Numbered from the stretch's first letter, positions 9,066 through 21,167 are shown. The stretch is DNA of 64,000 nt from Amycolatopsis solani (GCF_033441515.1 NZ_JAWQJT010000002.1:2356001-2420000), one strand, 5' to 3'. Made by a program: numbers and translations. The notes: generated by a model from the letters alone, not told the origin.

Positions 9066-10089
9066 CGGTCTCGATCGCGCGCTCGACGAGGTGGTGGTCG
9101 GGCGAGAGGTGGCAGACCGGATCGGTGCGCGCGGCGTCGCCGGTGAGCTGGAACGCCTGGCAGCGGCAGCCCCCGAAGTCGACCTCGCGCCGCTCGCAGC
9201 TGTGGCAGGGCTCCGGCAGCCAGTCCGTCCCCCGGAACGCCGTCATCACCGGCGCCCCGGCCCAGATCCGCGCCAGCGAGTCCGTCCGCACGCTCGCCTT
9301 CGGCAGCGGCAGGGACTGCGCGGCCGGGCACGGCAGCACGCCGCCGTTCGGCGTCACGGTCAGCTGCCGCGACGCCCACCCGCCCATGCAGGGCTTCGGG
9401 TAGCGGCTGTAGTAGTCGGGCAGGACGTAACGGACGTCCATGCGGTCCCGCAGCCGTTCGCGGGCCGCCCGGACGACGGCTTCGGCGGCGTCGAGCTGCG
9501 CCCGTGACGGCAGCAGCGCGGCACGGTTGTGCCAGGCCCAGCCGTAGTACTGGGTGTTGGCCAGCTCGACCCGGTCGGCGCCGGCCTCCTCGGCCAGCGC
9601 GAGCAGTTCGGCGACGCGGCCGATGTTTTCCCGGTGCAGCACCACGTTCACCGTCAGCGGCCAGCCCAGCTCCTTGACCACGCGCATGGCCTCGACCTTG
9701 CGCCGGAAGGACGCGATACCGGCGATCCGGTCGGACCGCACGGGTTCGTCGGCCTGGACGCTGACCTGCACGTGGTCCAGCCCGGCGGCGCGCAACTGCT
9801 CGGCTCGGCGCCGCGAAAGCCCGAGCGCGCTGGTCACGAGGTTGGTGTACAGGCCGAGGTCGTGGGCCTCCGCGACGATTTCGACGAGATCGCGCCGCAG
9901 CAGCGGTTCCCCGCCGGACAGGTGGCACTGCAGCACGCCCAGGTCACGGGCCTCGCCCAGGACGCGCCGCCATTCGCCGGTGTCCAGCTCGTCGGCGTAG
10001 CCGTCCAGGTTCAGCGGGTTCGAGCAGTACGCGCAGGCCAGCGGGCAGCGGTAGGTGAGCTCGGCCAGCAGGCCGAAGGGGCTATCCAT
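9022..10089 (-). CDS. pqqE: PQQ biosynthesis radical SAM enzyme PqqE
   Basis: 355 residues. The radical SAM motif CPLACAYC (C15, C19, C22) is near the N-terminus, followed by LSGGEPLLRRD. The C-terminal SPASM region has cysteines in KPCMGGW, VLPCPAA and EPCHSCERREVDFGGCRC, which hold auxiliary Fe-S clusters. PqqE forms the Glu-Tyr carbon-carbon crosslink in PqqA while it is held by PqqD. Its ATG overlaps the pqqD stop by eight bases (translational coupling). It is the last gene of the PQQ operon and overlaps the convergent antiporter gene by 44 bases. Confidence 0.96.
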   Translation of the reverse strand: MDSPFGLLAELTYRCPLACAYCSNPLNLDGYADELDTGEWRRVLGEARDLGVLQCHLSGGEPLLRRDLVEIVAEAHDLGLYTNLVTSALGLSRRRAEQLRAAGLDHVQVSVQADEPVRSDRIAGIASFRRKVEAMRVVKELGWPLTVNVVLHRENIGRVAELLALAEEAGADRVELANTQYYGWAWHNRAALLPSRAQLDAAEAVVRAARERLRDRMDVRYVLPDYYSRYPKPCMGGWASRQLTVTPNGGVLPCPAAQSLPLPKASVRTDSLARIWAGAPVMTAFRGTDWLPEPCHSCERREVDFGGCRCQAFQLTGDAARTDPVCHLSPDHHLVERAIETASPARWVPRRRARS

Positions 10090-10366
10090 CGGCGAGCTCC
10101 ACGCAGCGCCGGGCGAGGAGCCGGGTCAGGAACTCCCGCACCTCGTCGCCGGGAACGCTCCCGTACCGCGTACCCAGCTCCGCCACGACGTCGGCGACCG
10201 TGCGCCGCCCGTCGCACAGCCCGAGGATGTCCGCGCCGCTGCCGTTCAGCACCACGACCGTCTCGGGGAGCAGCAGGATGGGCCGCTGCCGCGCCCGGTC
10301 GAAACCCAGCCGGACGTGGCGGGCCAGCCGTGGGCGATCCTCTGTGGACACTTCGGGCACGGTCAC
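10082..10366 (-). CDS. pqqD: PQQ biosynthesis peptide chaperone PqqD
   Basis: 94 residues from the GTG at 10366. The winged-helix RiPP recognition element is recognisable (HVRLGFDRARQRPILLLPE, VVLNGSGADILGLCDG, TVADVVAEL). PqqD binds PqqA and presents it to PqqE. Its start overlaps the pqqC stop as GTGA and its stop overlaps the pqqE start, so pqqC-D-E translation is coupled. Longer upstream reading is just the frame open through pqqC. Confidence 0.94.
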   Translation of the reverse strand: MTVPEVSTEDRPRLARHVRLGFDRARQRPILLLPETVVVLNGSGADILGLCDGRRTVADVVAELGTRYGSVPGDEVREFLTRLLARRCVELADG

Positions 10367-11058
10367 TCCGGGTACGCTCGGTCGATGGCGTCCATCAGGC
10401 TCCACAGGACGTCGCACTTGAACGACAGCGCGTCGACAGCGCCCGCCTGGGACTCCGCGGTCAGGCAGTACGCGGTGACCACCTCGAGCGCGTGCTCGCA
10501 GTCGCGCGGAGCCTGCTCGAGGCGGGCGCGGAAGTAGGCGAGGCCGTCCGCCTCGATCCACGGGTACCACCGCTCGAACGCCGCCAGCCGCTGTGCCATC
10601 AGGCCGGGTGCGAACAGCTCGGTGAGCGACGACGCGACCGCCTCCACCCACGGGCGGGTCCGGGCGAAGCTCACGTAGGCGTCGACCGCGAACCGCACCC
10701 CGGGTACCAGGTGCCGGTGGTCCCGGATCTCTTCCCGGGTCAGCCCGGCGGCCTCGCCGAGGCGCAGCCACGCCTCGATCCCGCCCTCCCCGGCGTGCCG
10801 GCCGTCGTGGTCGGTGATCCGGCGGATCCAGCGGCGGCGCACCTCGACGTCGGGGCAGTTGGCGAGGATCGCCGCGTCCTTGCGGGGGATGTTCTCCTGG
10901 TAGTAGAAGCGGTTGGCCACCCAGCCGCGCAGCTGCGCGGGGCTCAGCAGGCCGGCGTTCATCCGCACGTGGAACGGGTGCTGGTCGTGGTACCGGCGCG
11001 AATGGGCGCGCAACGTCTCGGCGAAGGTCGTCCCGGCTGTCGTCGTCACGGCCGTCAC
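10363..11058 (-). CDS. pqqC: Pyrroloquinoline-quinone synthase PqqC
   Basis: 231 residues from the GTG at 11058, an all-helical TenA-like oxidase catalysing the last ring closure and eight-electron oxidation to PQQ. Numbering coincides with Klebsiella PqqC: Y23, H24, R50, Q54, H84, Y128, R157, Y175, R179 and K214 are all present. The usual His154 (in FAPxIHxxR) is Met here (FAPGLMAQR), the one visible departure in the known active site. The start overlaps the pqqB stop as GTGA, and the stop overlaps pqqD. Confidence 0.95.
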   Translation of the reverse strand: MTAVTTTAGTTFAETLRAHSRRYHDQHPFHVRMNAGLLSPAQLRGWVANRFYYQENIPRKDAAILANCPDVEVRRRWIRRITDHDGRHAGEGGIEAWLRLGEAAGLTREEIRDHRHLVPGVRFAVDAYVSFARTRPWVEAVASSLTELFAPGLMAQRLAAFERWYPWIEADGLAYFRARLEQAPRDCEHALEVVTAYCLTAESQAGAVDALSFKCDVLWSLMDAIDRAYPE

Positions 11059-11936
11059 ACCTCGGCCTCGAGGCCGTCCATGGCCACCTCCATGCCGCTC
11101 GCCGCCACGGCGCGCCGCTCGGGCGAGCCGGGGAGCAGGATCGGGTTGGTGTTGTTCAGGTGCACGAAAACCACCCGCCGCACGTCCAGCGCCGGGAGCC
11201 GGGCGAGGGTGCCGTCCGGGCCGTCGAGGGGCAGGTGGCCCATCTCGCGGGACGTCTTGGCCGCGAGGCCGAGCCGGGCCAGTTCGTCGTCGCGCCAGCA
11301 GGTTCCGTCGATCAGCAGGCAGTCGCAGCCCTCGATCTCCGCGCACACGGCCGCCGTCAGCGCCGGGAGGCCCGGCAGGTACACCAGGGTCCGGCCGTCG
11401 CCGGTCAGCCGGTAGCCGACGACGCGGCCGTGGTCCGTCCCGGAGCCGAACCGGTCCCGTTTGGTGGTGGGCACGTCGAACGCGCGGCAGGAAAGCCCGT
11501 CCGCCAGCGCGATCGCGGTGCCGGGGACCACCGCCCGCCAGTCGACCGGGCAGTAGCGTTCGAGGGTGCGGAGCACGCCCGAACCGTCGGACAACGTCTT
11601 GTGCACCGCCGGGGTCGCGTACAGCACCAGCGCGCGGGCCTCGCGCAGCAGGAGCAGGCCGAGCGTGTGGTCCAGCTCGGCGTCGGTGAGCAGCACCGCT
11701 TCCACCGGCGACGCGCGCCCCTCGCGGGGATGGAGCGCGGGGAACGCCTCGATCTGCGCGCGGACGTCCGGTGAGGCGTTGAGCAGGAACCACCGCCGCC
11801 GGTCGGCGCTCACCGCCACCGACGACTGCGTGCGCGCGGGCGCGGCCCCGGCCCGGACCGCCGTGCACACGAGGCAGCCGCAGTTCCACTGCGGGGAACC
11901 GCCGCCCGCGGCCGAACCCAGCACCCGAAACCACAT
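11055..11936 (-). CDS. pqqB: PQQ biosynthesis hydroxylase PqqB
   Basis: 293 residues from the ATG at 11936, preceded by GGGAGG. MBL-fold protein with the PqqB N-terminus FRVLGSAAGGGSPQWNCGC followed by LVC, the cysteines of the structural zinc site, and TDAELDHTLGLLLLREA in place of the usual HxHxDH. PqqB is proposed to hydroxylate the crosslinked Glu-Tyr dipeptide. The later VFVHLNNTNPIL is also typical. It lies 71 bases downstream of pqqA and overlaps pqqC by four bases. Confidence 0.95.
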   Translation of the reverse strand: MWFRVLGSAAGGGSPQWNCGCLVCTAVRAGAAPARTQSSVAVSADRRRWFLLNASPDVRAQIEAFPALHPREGRASPVEAVLLTDAELDHTLGLLLLREARALVLYATPAVHKTLSDGSGVLRTLERYCPVDWRAVVPGTAIALADGLSCRAFDVPTTKRDRFGSGTDHGRVVGYRLTGDGRTLVYLPGLPALTAAVCAEIEGCDCLLIDGTCWRDDELARLGLAAKTSREMGHLPLDGPDGTLARLPALDVRRVVFVHLNNTNPILLPGSPERRAVAASGMEVAMDGLEAEV

Positions 11937-12007
11937 CCCGCACCTCCCGTCCGACACGCCCGGTCGCGAGTGGGACACGTGGGTCCCACCCACGACCGGG
12001 CCCGGTG

Positions 12008-12103
12008 TCAGTCGTCGAGCTGGGCGACGTACATCGTCACCTCGGGCGCGACGGCGATCTCGTCGAACTCCGGCGTCTCCCACACAGCGAGTTGGGGCTC
12101 CAT
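12008..12103 (-). CDS. pqqA: PQQ precursor peptide PqqA
   Basis: A 31-residue peptide from the ATG at 12103 with a strong GGAGGAGGTG ribosome binding site. It contains the invariant Glu and Tyr spaced E-x3-Y (EVTMY, E21 and Y25) that are crosslinked and become the PQQ skeleton. It sits between the PQQ-dependent dehydrogenase and pqqB, so precursor, maturation enzymes and consumer enzyme share one transcription unit. The 71-base gap to pqqB is larger than the others in the operon and includes a possible stem-forming CGTGGGTCCCACCCACG, which could allow more pqqA than pqqB transcript (inference). Confidence 0.95.
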   Translation of the reverse strand: MEPQLAVWETPEFDEIAVAPEVTMYVAQLDD

Positions 12104-12138
12104 CGATTCACCTCCTCCGGCCCGGTTTCCCAGCGGTG

Positions 12139-13839
12139 TCAAGACGTTTCCGGCAGGGCGAAGACGAGCAGCGCGCTGCCGTGGCCCGCGCCGAGCATGC
12201 CGGGGAGGAAGCCCTCGGCCCAGCCGCCCCAGCCGACCGGCACGGCGATGTACTGCCGCCCGTCGATCGCGTACGTCGTCGGGCTGCTGTGGTGGCCACT
12301 GCCGCACTGGAACTGCCACAACAGCTTCCCGGTGCGCGCGTCCAGCGCGTTGAACTCACCGGAGGGCTCACCGGCGAACACCAGGTCACCGCCGGTGGCG
12401 AGGGTCGACGCGCACATCGGGAGCTCGTTGCGCCAGCGCCACTTCTCCTCGCCGTTCGCGTCGAAAGCGCTTACCGAGCCGGCCATGTCCTCGATGTCGA
12501 CCGCGACACCCGCACCCCAGTACGGGATGCCCTCGCGGAACTCCCGGCGCCGCCGCGTCGCCGTGGCGCCGGTGTCCTGCACCGGGACATAGAACAGCCC
12601 CGTCTTCGGGCTGTAGGACGCGTGCGTCCACTCCTTGGCGCCGGCCGGACCCGGGTAGAAGTGGACCGGGACGCCTTCCTTCTCCGGGTACACCTTGGCC
12701 GTGACCTTGCCGTCGCGCGTGATCGCGCCCCAGGTGATGCGGTCCACGAAGGGGGTGATCCGCACCAGCGAGCCGTTCGTGCGGTCGAGGACGAAGAAGT
12801 AGCCGTTCTTGTCGAAGTGCCCGAGCAGCTTGCGCCCGTCGTGCTCGAACAGGATGCATTCGGCGATGCTGTCGTAGTCCCACAGGTCGTGCGGGGTGCA
12901 CTGGTAGTGCCAGCGGATCCGGCCGCTGTCGACGTCGACGGCGACGATGCTGTCGGTGTAGAGGTTGTCCCCTTCCCGGACTTCACCATCGAAGTCGGGC
13001 GCCGGGTTGCCGGTGCCCACGTAGAGCAGGTTCGTCTCCGGGTCGAACGTGCCGGTGAGCCAGCAGTTCGCGCCGCCCCGCGCCCAGGCTTCGCCGTCGG
13101 CGGGCCAGGTCTCCGAGCCGGGTTCGCCTGGCTTCGGGACCGTGTAGAGGCGCCACTGGTGGTCGCCGGTCTCGAGGTCGAACGCGTCGAGGTGGCCGCG
13201 CACGCCGAACTCGCCGCCCGAGCTGCCCACGATGACCAGGTTCTTCACGATCAGCGGGGCGACCGTGGCGCTTTCCCCGGCCCGCACGTCACCGTAGGTC
13301 TTGACCCAGACCCGCTTGCCGGTGGTCGCGTCGAGCGCGATCAGCCGCGCGTTCGCCGCGACGAAGAACACCTTGCCCGCGGCCACCGCCACCCCGCGGT
13401 TGACGTTCCCGCAGCACAGCGAGACGTCGAAGGGGACAGCGTGCTTGTACCGCCAGATCTCCGTGCCCGTCTTCGCGTCGAGGGCCCACACCCAGCCGTC
13501 CCAGCCGGAGAGGAACATGACCCCGTCGACGACGATCGGGGCGGCTTCGAAGGAGTAGGTCGACGCGCCCGCGATCAGGCCGGTCGTGCCGGCCTGGAAG
13601 ACCCACGCGGGGACGAGCCGCTTGACGGTCTCGGTGTTGATCTGGTCCAGCGGGCTGTACCGCTGCCCGTTGTAGGCGCCGTAGTAGGTGAGCCAGTTGT
13701 GGGGTTCCCGGCGGGCGTTGAGGATGCGCTCGTACCCGAGCCGGGCCACCACCGGCGGGGCGACCTCGCCGCCCGCGACCTTGCCGCTCAGCTTTCCCTG
13801 GTCGATGGCCTCGCCCGCGTCCACGTACTCGACAGGCAT
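12139..13839 (-). CDS. PQQ-dependent alcohol dehydrogenase, probable lanthanide-dependent type
   Basis: 566 residues from the ATG at 13839 (GAGGAGG ribosome binding site), a PQQ beta-propeller of the methanol/ethanol dehydrogenase family. Vicinal cysteines C142-C143 (SLCCGN) match the PQQ-stacking disulfide. Metal ligands read E210 (GGEFGVRG), N278 (GTGNPAP) and D321 (LWDYD, catalytic base). A second aspartate, D323, lies two residues later. In XoxF and PedH that extra Asp marks lanthanide use, while calcium enzymes have Ala or Ser. No signal peptide is visible at this start, nor at the next upstream start at 13905, which is unusual because the family is normally exported. It is followed by pqqABCDE. 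Confidence 0.92.
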   Translation of the reverse strand: MPVEYVDAGEAIDQGKLSGKVAGGEVAPPVVARLGYERILNARREPHNWLTYYGAYNGQRYSPLDQINTETVKRLVPAWVFQAGTTGLIAGASTYSFEAAPIVVDGVMFLSGWDGWVWALDAKTGTEIWRYKHAVPFDVSLCCGNVNRGVAVAAGKVFFVAANARLIALDATTGKRVWVKTYGDVRAGESATVAPLIVKNLVIVGSSGGEFGVRGHLDAFDLETGDHQWRLYTVPKPGEPGSETWPADGEAWARGGANCWLTGTFDPETNLLYVGTGNPAPDFDGEVREGDNLYTDSIVAVDVDSGRIRWHYQCTPHDLWDYDSIAECILFEHDGRKLLGHFDKNGYFFVLDRTNGSLVRITPFVDRITWGAITRDGKVTAKVYPEKEGVPVHFYPGPAGAKEWTHASYSPKTGLFYVPVQDTGATATRRRREFREGIPYWGAGVAVDIEDMAGSVSAFDANGEEKWRWRNELPMCASTLATGGDLVFAGEPSGEFNALDARTGKLLWQFQCGSGHHSSPTTYAIDGRQYIAVPVGWGGWAEGFLPGMLGAGHGSALLVFALPETS

Positions 13840-13852
13840 GTCTTCCTCCTCA

Positions 13853-14314
13853 CTACGGCCGTGGTTGCTGGGGTCGGTCGAGGCGGGCCTCCGGCGGCGC
13901 GTCACCGAGGACGACGATCGCGCCGGTCAGCCCCCGGCCTTCGTCGTTGCCCGTCGGTGAGCTGAACCAGTAGTAGCCCGGCCCGTCGAGGTTGAGCGTC
14001 GCGCGGCCCTTGGAGTGGTTGACCAGCCAGATGAACTTCCGGTCGCCGTTGCTCGGCAGCAGCGCGCAGTGCGTGTTCCGGTCGTCGTTGATGAGCTCGA
14101 GTTCGAGGTCACCTTCGTGCGGCATGACCAGAATGGACGGATCCCAGGTCAGCTCGTCCGGGTTGATGCGGATGGTGGCGTGCAGCCGGCCGTCCCGTCC
14201 TTCGGTGGCCTGCCCGATGTTCCCGGTGCCCAGCACGGCGCCCAGCGCCGCCTTGTTCTGCGCGTCCAGCCCGATCTTGTTGAGCAGGTCGGTGCGCTCT
14301 TGGATGCTCGTCAT
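13853..14314 (-). CDS. Cupredoxin-fold protein with mostly lost copper ligands
   Basis: 153 residues from the ATG at 14314 (GAGGAGGACGAAG upstream). Residues about 60-136 read like a cupredoxin: LVMPHEGDLELELINDD, then THCALLPS with H82 in the usual first copper-ligand position, and GYYWFSSP with a closing TGAIVVLG strand. The expected C-terminal Cys-His-Met ligand cluster is replaced by F/N/L-type residues, so a type-1 copper site is doubtful. There is no signal peptide. It ends 13 bases before the PQQ dehydrogenase start and is the first gene of the PQQ operon. It may be a partner or assembly subunit of the dehydrogenase (inference). Confidence 0.75.
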   Translation of the reverse strand: MTSIQERTDLLNKIGLDAQNKAALGAVLGTGNIGQATEGRDGRLHATIRINPDELTWDPSILVMPHEGDLELELINDDRNTHCALLPSNGDRKFIWLVNHSKGRATLNLDGPGYYWFSSPTGNDEGRGLTGAIVVLGDAPPEARLDRPQQPRP

Positions 14315-14410
14315 CGGCCTTCGTCCTCCTCACCGGATCTCCGTGGCCGAAAATCAAGCTACGCCGGGAGAGGCGGGCGAGCGGGCCCCGCGCCGTTCAC
14401 CCGCGACCGG

Positions 14411-17876
<3,466 letters not shown>

Positions 17877-17990
17877 GGTGGAGAACCACCTTCGGCCCAT
17901 CATCGCCGCGCCGCGATCGGCAATGACCACTTTAGGGACCGGGGCGGGATTCCGTATGTCCCTCGCCCAGCGGAACCGATACCCCCGAAC

Positions 17991-18024
17991 GGCTGCGGGG
18001 CGGCGCCGGCGCCGCCCCGCAGCC
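17991..18024 (-). terminator. Perfect 17-bp inverted repeat, terminator of the GH3 gene
   Basis: GGCTGCGGGGCGGCGCC is followed immediately by its exact reverse complement. It lies nine bases past the stop of the GH3 gene, which is transcribed leftwards, and separates it from the GAF-LytTR regulator. There is no T tract, as is usual for actinomycete terminators. Confidence 0.8.
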
Positions 18025-18032
18025 GGCCCGTG

Positions 18033-20474
18033 CTACTGGATCGAGAACGGTGCCGACACGTCCACCGCGTACGGCGTCGTGCTGTTCTTGTTCAGCTGCA
18101 GCACATAACCGCCCGGCACCACGACGGGCGGACCGGACGCGTTGATGTCCGCCGCGCTTTCGGCCAGCGTGGCCGCCGGGAAGGAGACGCGCACGACCTG
18201 GGACCGGCCCGGGTCGAGCGTCACCCGCGCGAAGCCGACCAGCCGTTGCGGCGGGACGACCACCGGGCTCACCGGCTGGGCCACGTACACCGGCACGATG
18301 TCCGTGCCGGCGCGGGTTCCGGTGTTGGTGACGGTGAACGTCGCGGTGGCTGTGCCGTCGCGGGCGACCTTCGGCGTCACCGCCAGGTTCGTGTGGGTGA
18401 ACGTCGTGTACGACAAGCCGTACCCGAACGGGAACTGCGGGTTGTAGGCGTTGCCCTGACCGGACGCGGTGCTCGGCAGCTGGTCGAAGAACTTCGGCTG
18501 GTCCCCGAGCGGGGACGGGGCCGTGCCGGCGAAGTCACCGCCGACGGCGGGCGCGTCGGACGGCCAGCTGATCGGCAGCTTGCCCGCGGGGTTCGCCTTG
18601 CCGAACAGCACGTCCGCCACCGCCGTGCCGGCTTCCGTGCTGCCCTGGTAGGCCATCAGCACCGCGTTCGCCTTCCCCGCCGGGCCCAGCCCGACCGGCC
18701 GGCCCGCGACGACCACGACGATCACCGGTTTCCCGGTCGCCTGCAGTGCCGAGATGAGCGCCTGCTGGTCGGGCGGCAGGGCGGGAGCCGGGTTGTCGCC
18801 GAGCCCTTCCGCGTACGCCTTCTCCCCCACCACCGCCACGTAGGCGCTGGTGTCCGCCGCCGCCGCGACGGCGCTGGCCTGGTCCGGCGCGTAGACCGCG
18901 GCCGGGTTCGCGGCCCGGATGCCGCCCAGCACGGTGGTGCCCGGCGGGATCTGGTTCTCGGGACCCATGCAGCACACGTGGCCGGCACCGGCCACGCCCT
19001 GCCAGCTCACGCTCCAGCCGCCGAGCTGGTTGGTCATCGAGTCCGCGCTCGGGCCGGTCACGACGACCTTCGCCCCGGACGGCAACGGCAGCGCGTTGTT
19101 TTCGTTGCGCAGCAGGGTGATCGACTCCCGCGCGGCCTTCAGCGTCTGGTCGCGGCCCGCGGTCACGGCGGCGTTGGCGGCGTTCGGGTCGACGCACGGT
19201 TTCGCCGGGTCGGCCACGCACGGCTGGTCGAACAGGCCGAGCTGGAACTTCAGCGTGAGGATGCGGCGCACGGCCTGGTCGATCCGCGCGCGCGAGATCT
19301 TGCCGGTGTCGACGGCCTGCAGGATCGCGGCCTGCCACCCGGCCGCGTCGGAGACCTGCATGCTCATGTCGACGCCCGCGTTCACGGCGGCGGCGATCGC
19401 CCCCGGCAGGTCCGGCGCGATGTGGTAGGCGGTCTGCAACGCGGTGACGTCCTGGTAGTCGCTGATCACGACGCCCTGGAAGCGCAGCTGGCCGCGCAGG
19501 ATGTCGGTCAGCAGGTAGCGCGACGCGGTGGCGGGAACGCCGTTGATCGAACCGGAGTTGACCATCACCGTCCCGGCGCCCGCGTCGATCCCGGCCGCGT
19601 ACGGCGGCAGGATCGTCGTCTGGAGGTAGTTCATGGGGAGCAGCGCTTCGGTCCGGTCGTGGCCGTTGATCGACTGCGAGTAGCCGGCGAAGTGCTTGAC
19701 GGTCGCGCTGACGTTCAGCTCACCGCGCTTGCCGGGCGTCTGCATGCCCTTGATGTTCGCGGCGCCCATCGCGGCCGAGAGGACCGGTTGCTCGGCCCAC
19801 GTCTCGTAGGTGCGGCCCCACCGGTTGTCGCGCGCGATGTCCTGGACCGGCGCGAAGTTCCAGTTCCAGCCGGTGGCGCGCAGGGCGTCCGCGGTCGCCT
19901 TGCCCCCGGCCTGGGCGAGCGCGGGGTCCCAGGTGGCGCCCATGCCGAGGGACTGCGGGAACAGCGGCGCCTGCCACGGGTGGCCGAAGCCGTGCACCGC
20001 GTCGATGCCGAAAACGACGGGCAGGTGCAGGCGCGAGTTCTTGATCGCGAACTGCTGGATGGTGTTGTACTCGGTGGCCCAGTCGTAACCGGTGTTGCCC
20101 ACACCGCCCTTGCCCGTGGTGTCGACCGGGTTTTCGGTGCCGCCCGCGAGAATCGAACCGACGTGGGCGTCGACCAGTATTTTTCGCATGCATTCGGGAT
20201 TCGGCAGGTTGAATCCGTTGTTGCCGCACGTCGTGCCGTTCGAGTCGGTCAGCGTGGTGACCAACTGCTGGTCCATCTGGCCGACCTTCTCGGGCAGCGT
20301 CATCGCGCGAAGCAACGCCTCCACCCGCGCCGGCACCGGCCGATGGCTGTCGAGCCAGGGCGTGACGGCGGGATCGGCACTGCTACTGGCGGTGAACGCG
20401 GGAACCGCGAGAAGGACCGCCGCCGCGAACACCGTGACGGTGGCGCGGGTACTGCGTCTGTGGTTGCGGAACAC
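18033..20474 (-). CDS. Secreted glycoside hydrolase family 3 (beta-glucosidase type)
   Basis: 813 residues from the GTG at 20474 with an AAGGAGG ribosome binding site. A Sec signal peptide (RNHRR, hydrophobic core, then ADPAV) precedes a GH3 N-terminal barrel: MTLPEKVGQMDQQ, GIDAVHGFGHPW, VKHFAGY, and the nucleophile loop GVVISDYQDV. The alpha/beta sandwich domain follows (ITLLRNENNALPLPSGAKVVVTGP), then PFGYGLSYTTF and a fibronectin III-like tail. It should release glucose or other sugars from oligosaccharides outside the cell. It stands alone, divergent from the I36 inhibitor gene, and ends at a perfect hairpin. Confidence 0.95.
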   Translation of the reverse strand: MFRNHRRSTRATVTVFAAAVLLAVPAFTASSSADPAVTPWLDSHRPVPARVEALLRAMTLPEKVGQMDQQLVTTLTDSNGTTCGNNGFNLPNPECMRKILVDAHVGSILAGGTENPVDTTGKGGVGNTGYDWATEYNTIQQFAIKNSRLHLPVVFGIDAVHGFGHPWQAPLFPQSLGMGATWDPALAQAGGKATADALRATGWNWNFAPVQDIARDNRWGRTYETWAEQPVLSAAMGAANIKGMQTPGKRGELNVSATVKHFAGYSQSINGHDRTEALLPMNYLQTTILPPYAAGIDAGAGTVMVNSGSINGVPATASRYLLTDILRGQLRFQGVVISDYQDVTALQTAYHIAPDLPGAIAAAVNAGVDMSMQVSDAAGWQAAILQAVDTGKISRARIDQAVRRILTLKFQLGLFDQPCVADPAKPCVDPNAANAAVTAGRDQTLKAARESITLLRNENNALPLPSGAKVVVTGPSADSMTNQLGGWSVSWQGVAGAGHVCCMGPENQIPPGTTVLGGIRAANPAAVYAPDQASAVAAAADTSAYVAVVGEKAYAEGLGDNPAPALPPDQQALISALQATGKPVIVVVVAGRPVGLGPAGKANAVLMAYQGSTEAGTAVADVLFGKANPAGKLPISWPSDAPAVGGDFAGTAPSPLGDQPKFFDQLPSTASGQGNAYNPQFPFGYGLSYTTFTHTNLAVTPKVARDGTATATFTVTNTGTRAGTDIVPVYVAQPVSPVVVPPQRLVGFARVTLDPGRSQVVRVSFPAATLAESAADINASGPPVVVPGGYVLQLNKNSTTPYAVDVSAPFSIQ

Positions 20475-20697
20475 CTGACCTCCTTCAGCCGTGGTCGGCG
20501 CGGACCGGCCGCATTTGGCGCGAGCGCACGGTAGGACGTCCGGCCAGGACTGTAAAGCGCCGAACGCACACCACGCGGCGGCAGCGGTTCGACCATCCGG
20601 GTGGCGGTCCAGTCCTGAGCTAACCCACCCCGGCACGCCGAGCGTGCTGCGGACGGCACCACGCGGCTCGGATGCCGCACCCGAAGGAGGACACAGG

Positions 20698-21156
20698 ATG
20701 CAGTCATCGATCAGCAGGGCCGCCGTTGTCGCGGCAAGCAGACGTGCGGCCAGAACGATGGCGATCGTCGGCGTCGCGGTCGGGTTGGCGATCCCCCTGG
20801 CCGGCACGGCCCACGCAACCGCAGCACGGGACGGCCACTGCGACGACGGGGAGTTCTGCCTGTACTGGGACCCGGTGGGCGCGGACGACGGCGGATCGGT
20901 GTCGGACTTCGCCGTCGGCGACATCCCCAACCTCGGTCCGACCCAGCCGACGTGCTACGAGTTCCGCGGCGACGGAGTCGGCGAGGGCGAATGCGTCTGG
21001 CGCCTCGCGGACTCGGCGTGGAACCGGACGGACCGCAACGTCCGGGTGTTCACCAACGTCGATTACAAAAACACCTCGGACCTGTTCCTCGCCAACAGGC
21101 AGCGGACGAACCTGAACCTCGCGTTCAGGCGGAACGAGTCCATCGACTTTCTCTGA
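20698..21156 (+). CDS. Secreted peptidase inhibitor family I36-like protein
   Basis: 152 residues from the ATG at 20698 (GAAGGAGG upstream). The signal peptide ends about AGTAHA-TAARDG. The mature part opens DGHCDDGEFCLYWD, the Cys-x5-Cys opening typical of the Streptomyces metalloproteinase inhibitor-like I36 family, and ends with VRVFTNVDYKNTSDLFLANRQRTNLN (read in parts). Four cysteines would give two disulfides. The role is probably inhibition of an extracellular protease, but family members vary. It is divergent from the GH3 gene across 223 bases. Confidence 0.8.
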   Translation: MQSSISRAAVVAASRRAARTMAIVGVAVGLAIPLAGTAHATAARDGHCDDGEFCLYWDPVGADDGGSVSDFAVGDIPNLGPTQPTCYEFRGDGVGEGECVWRLADSAWNRTDRNVRVFTNVDYKNTSDLFLANRQRTNLNLAFRRNESIDFL

Positions 21157-21167
21157 CTCGGCATGGC

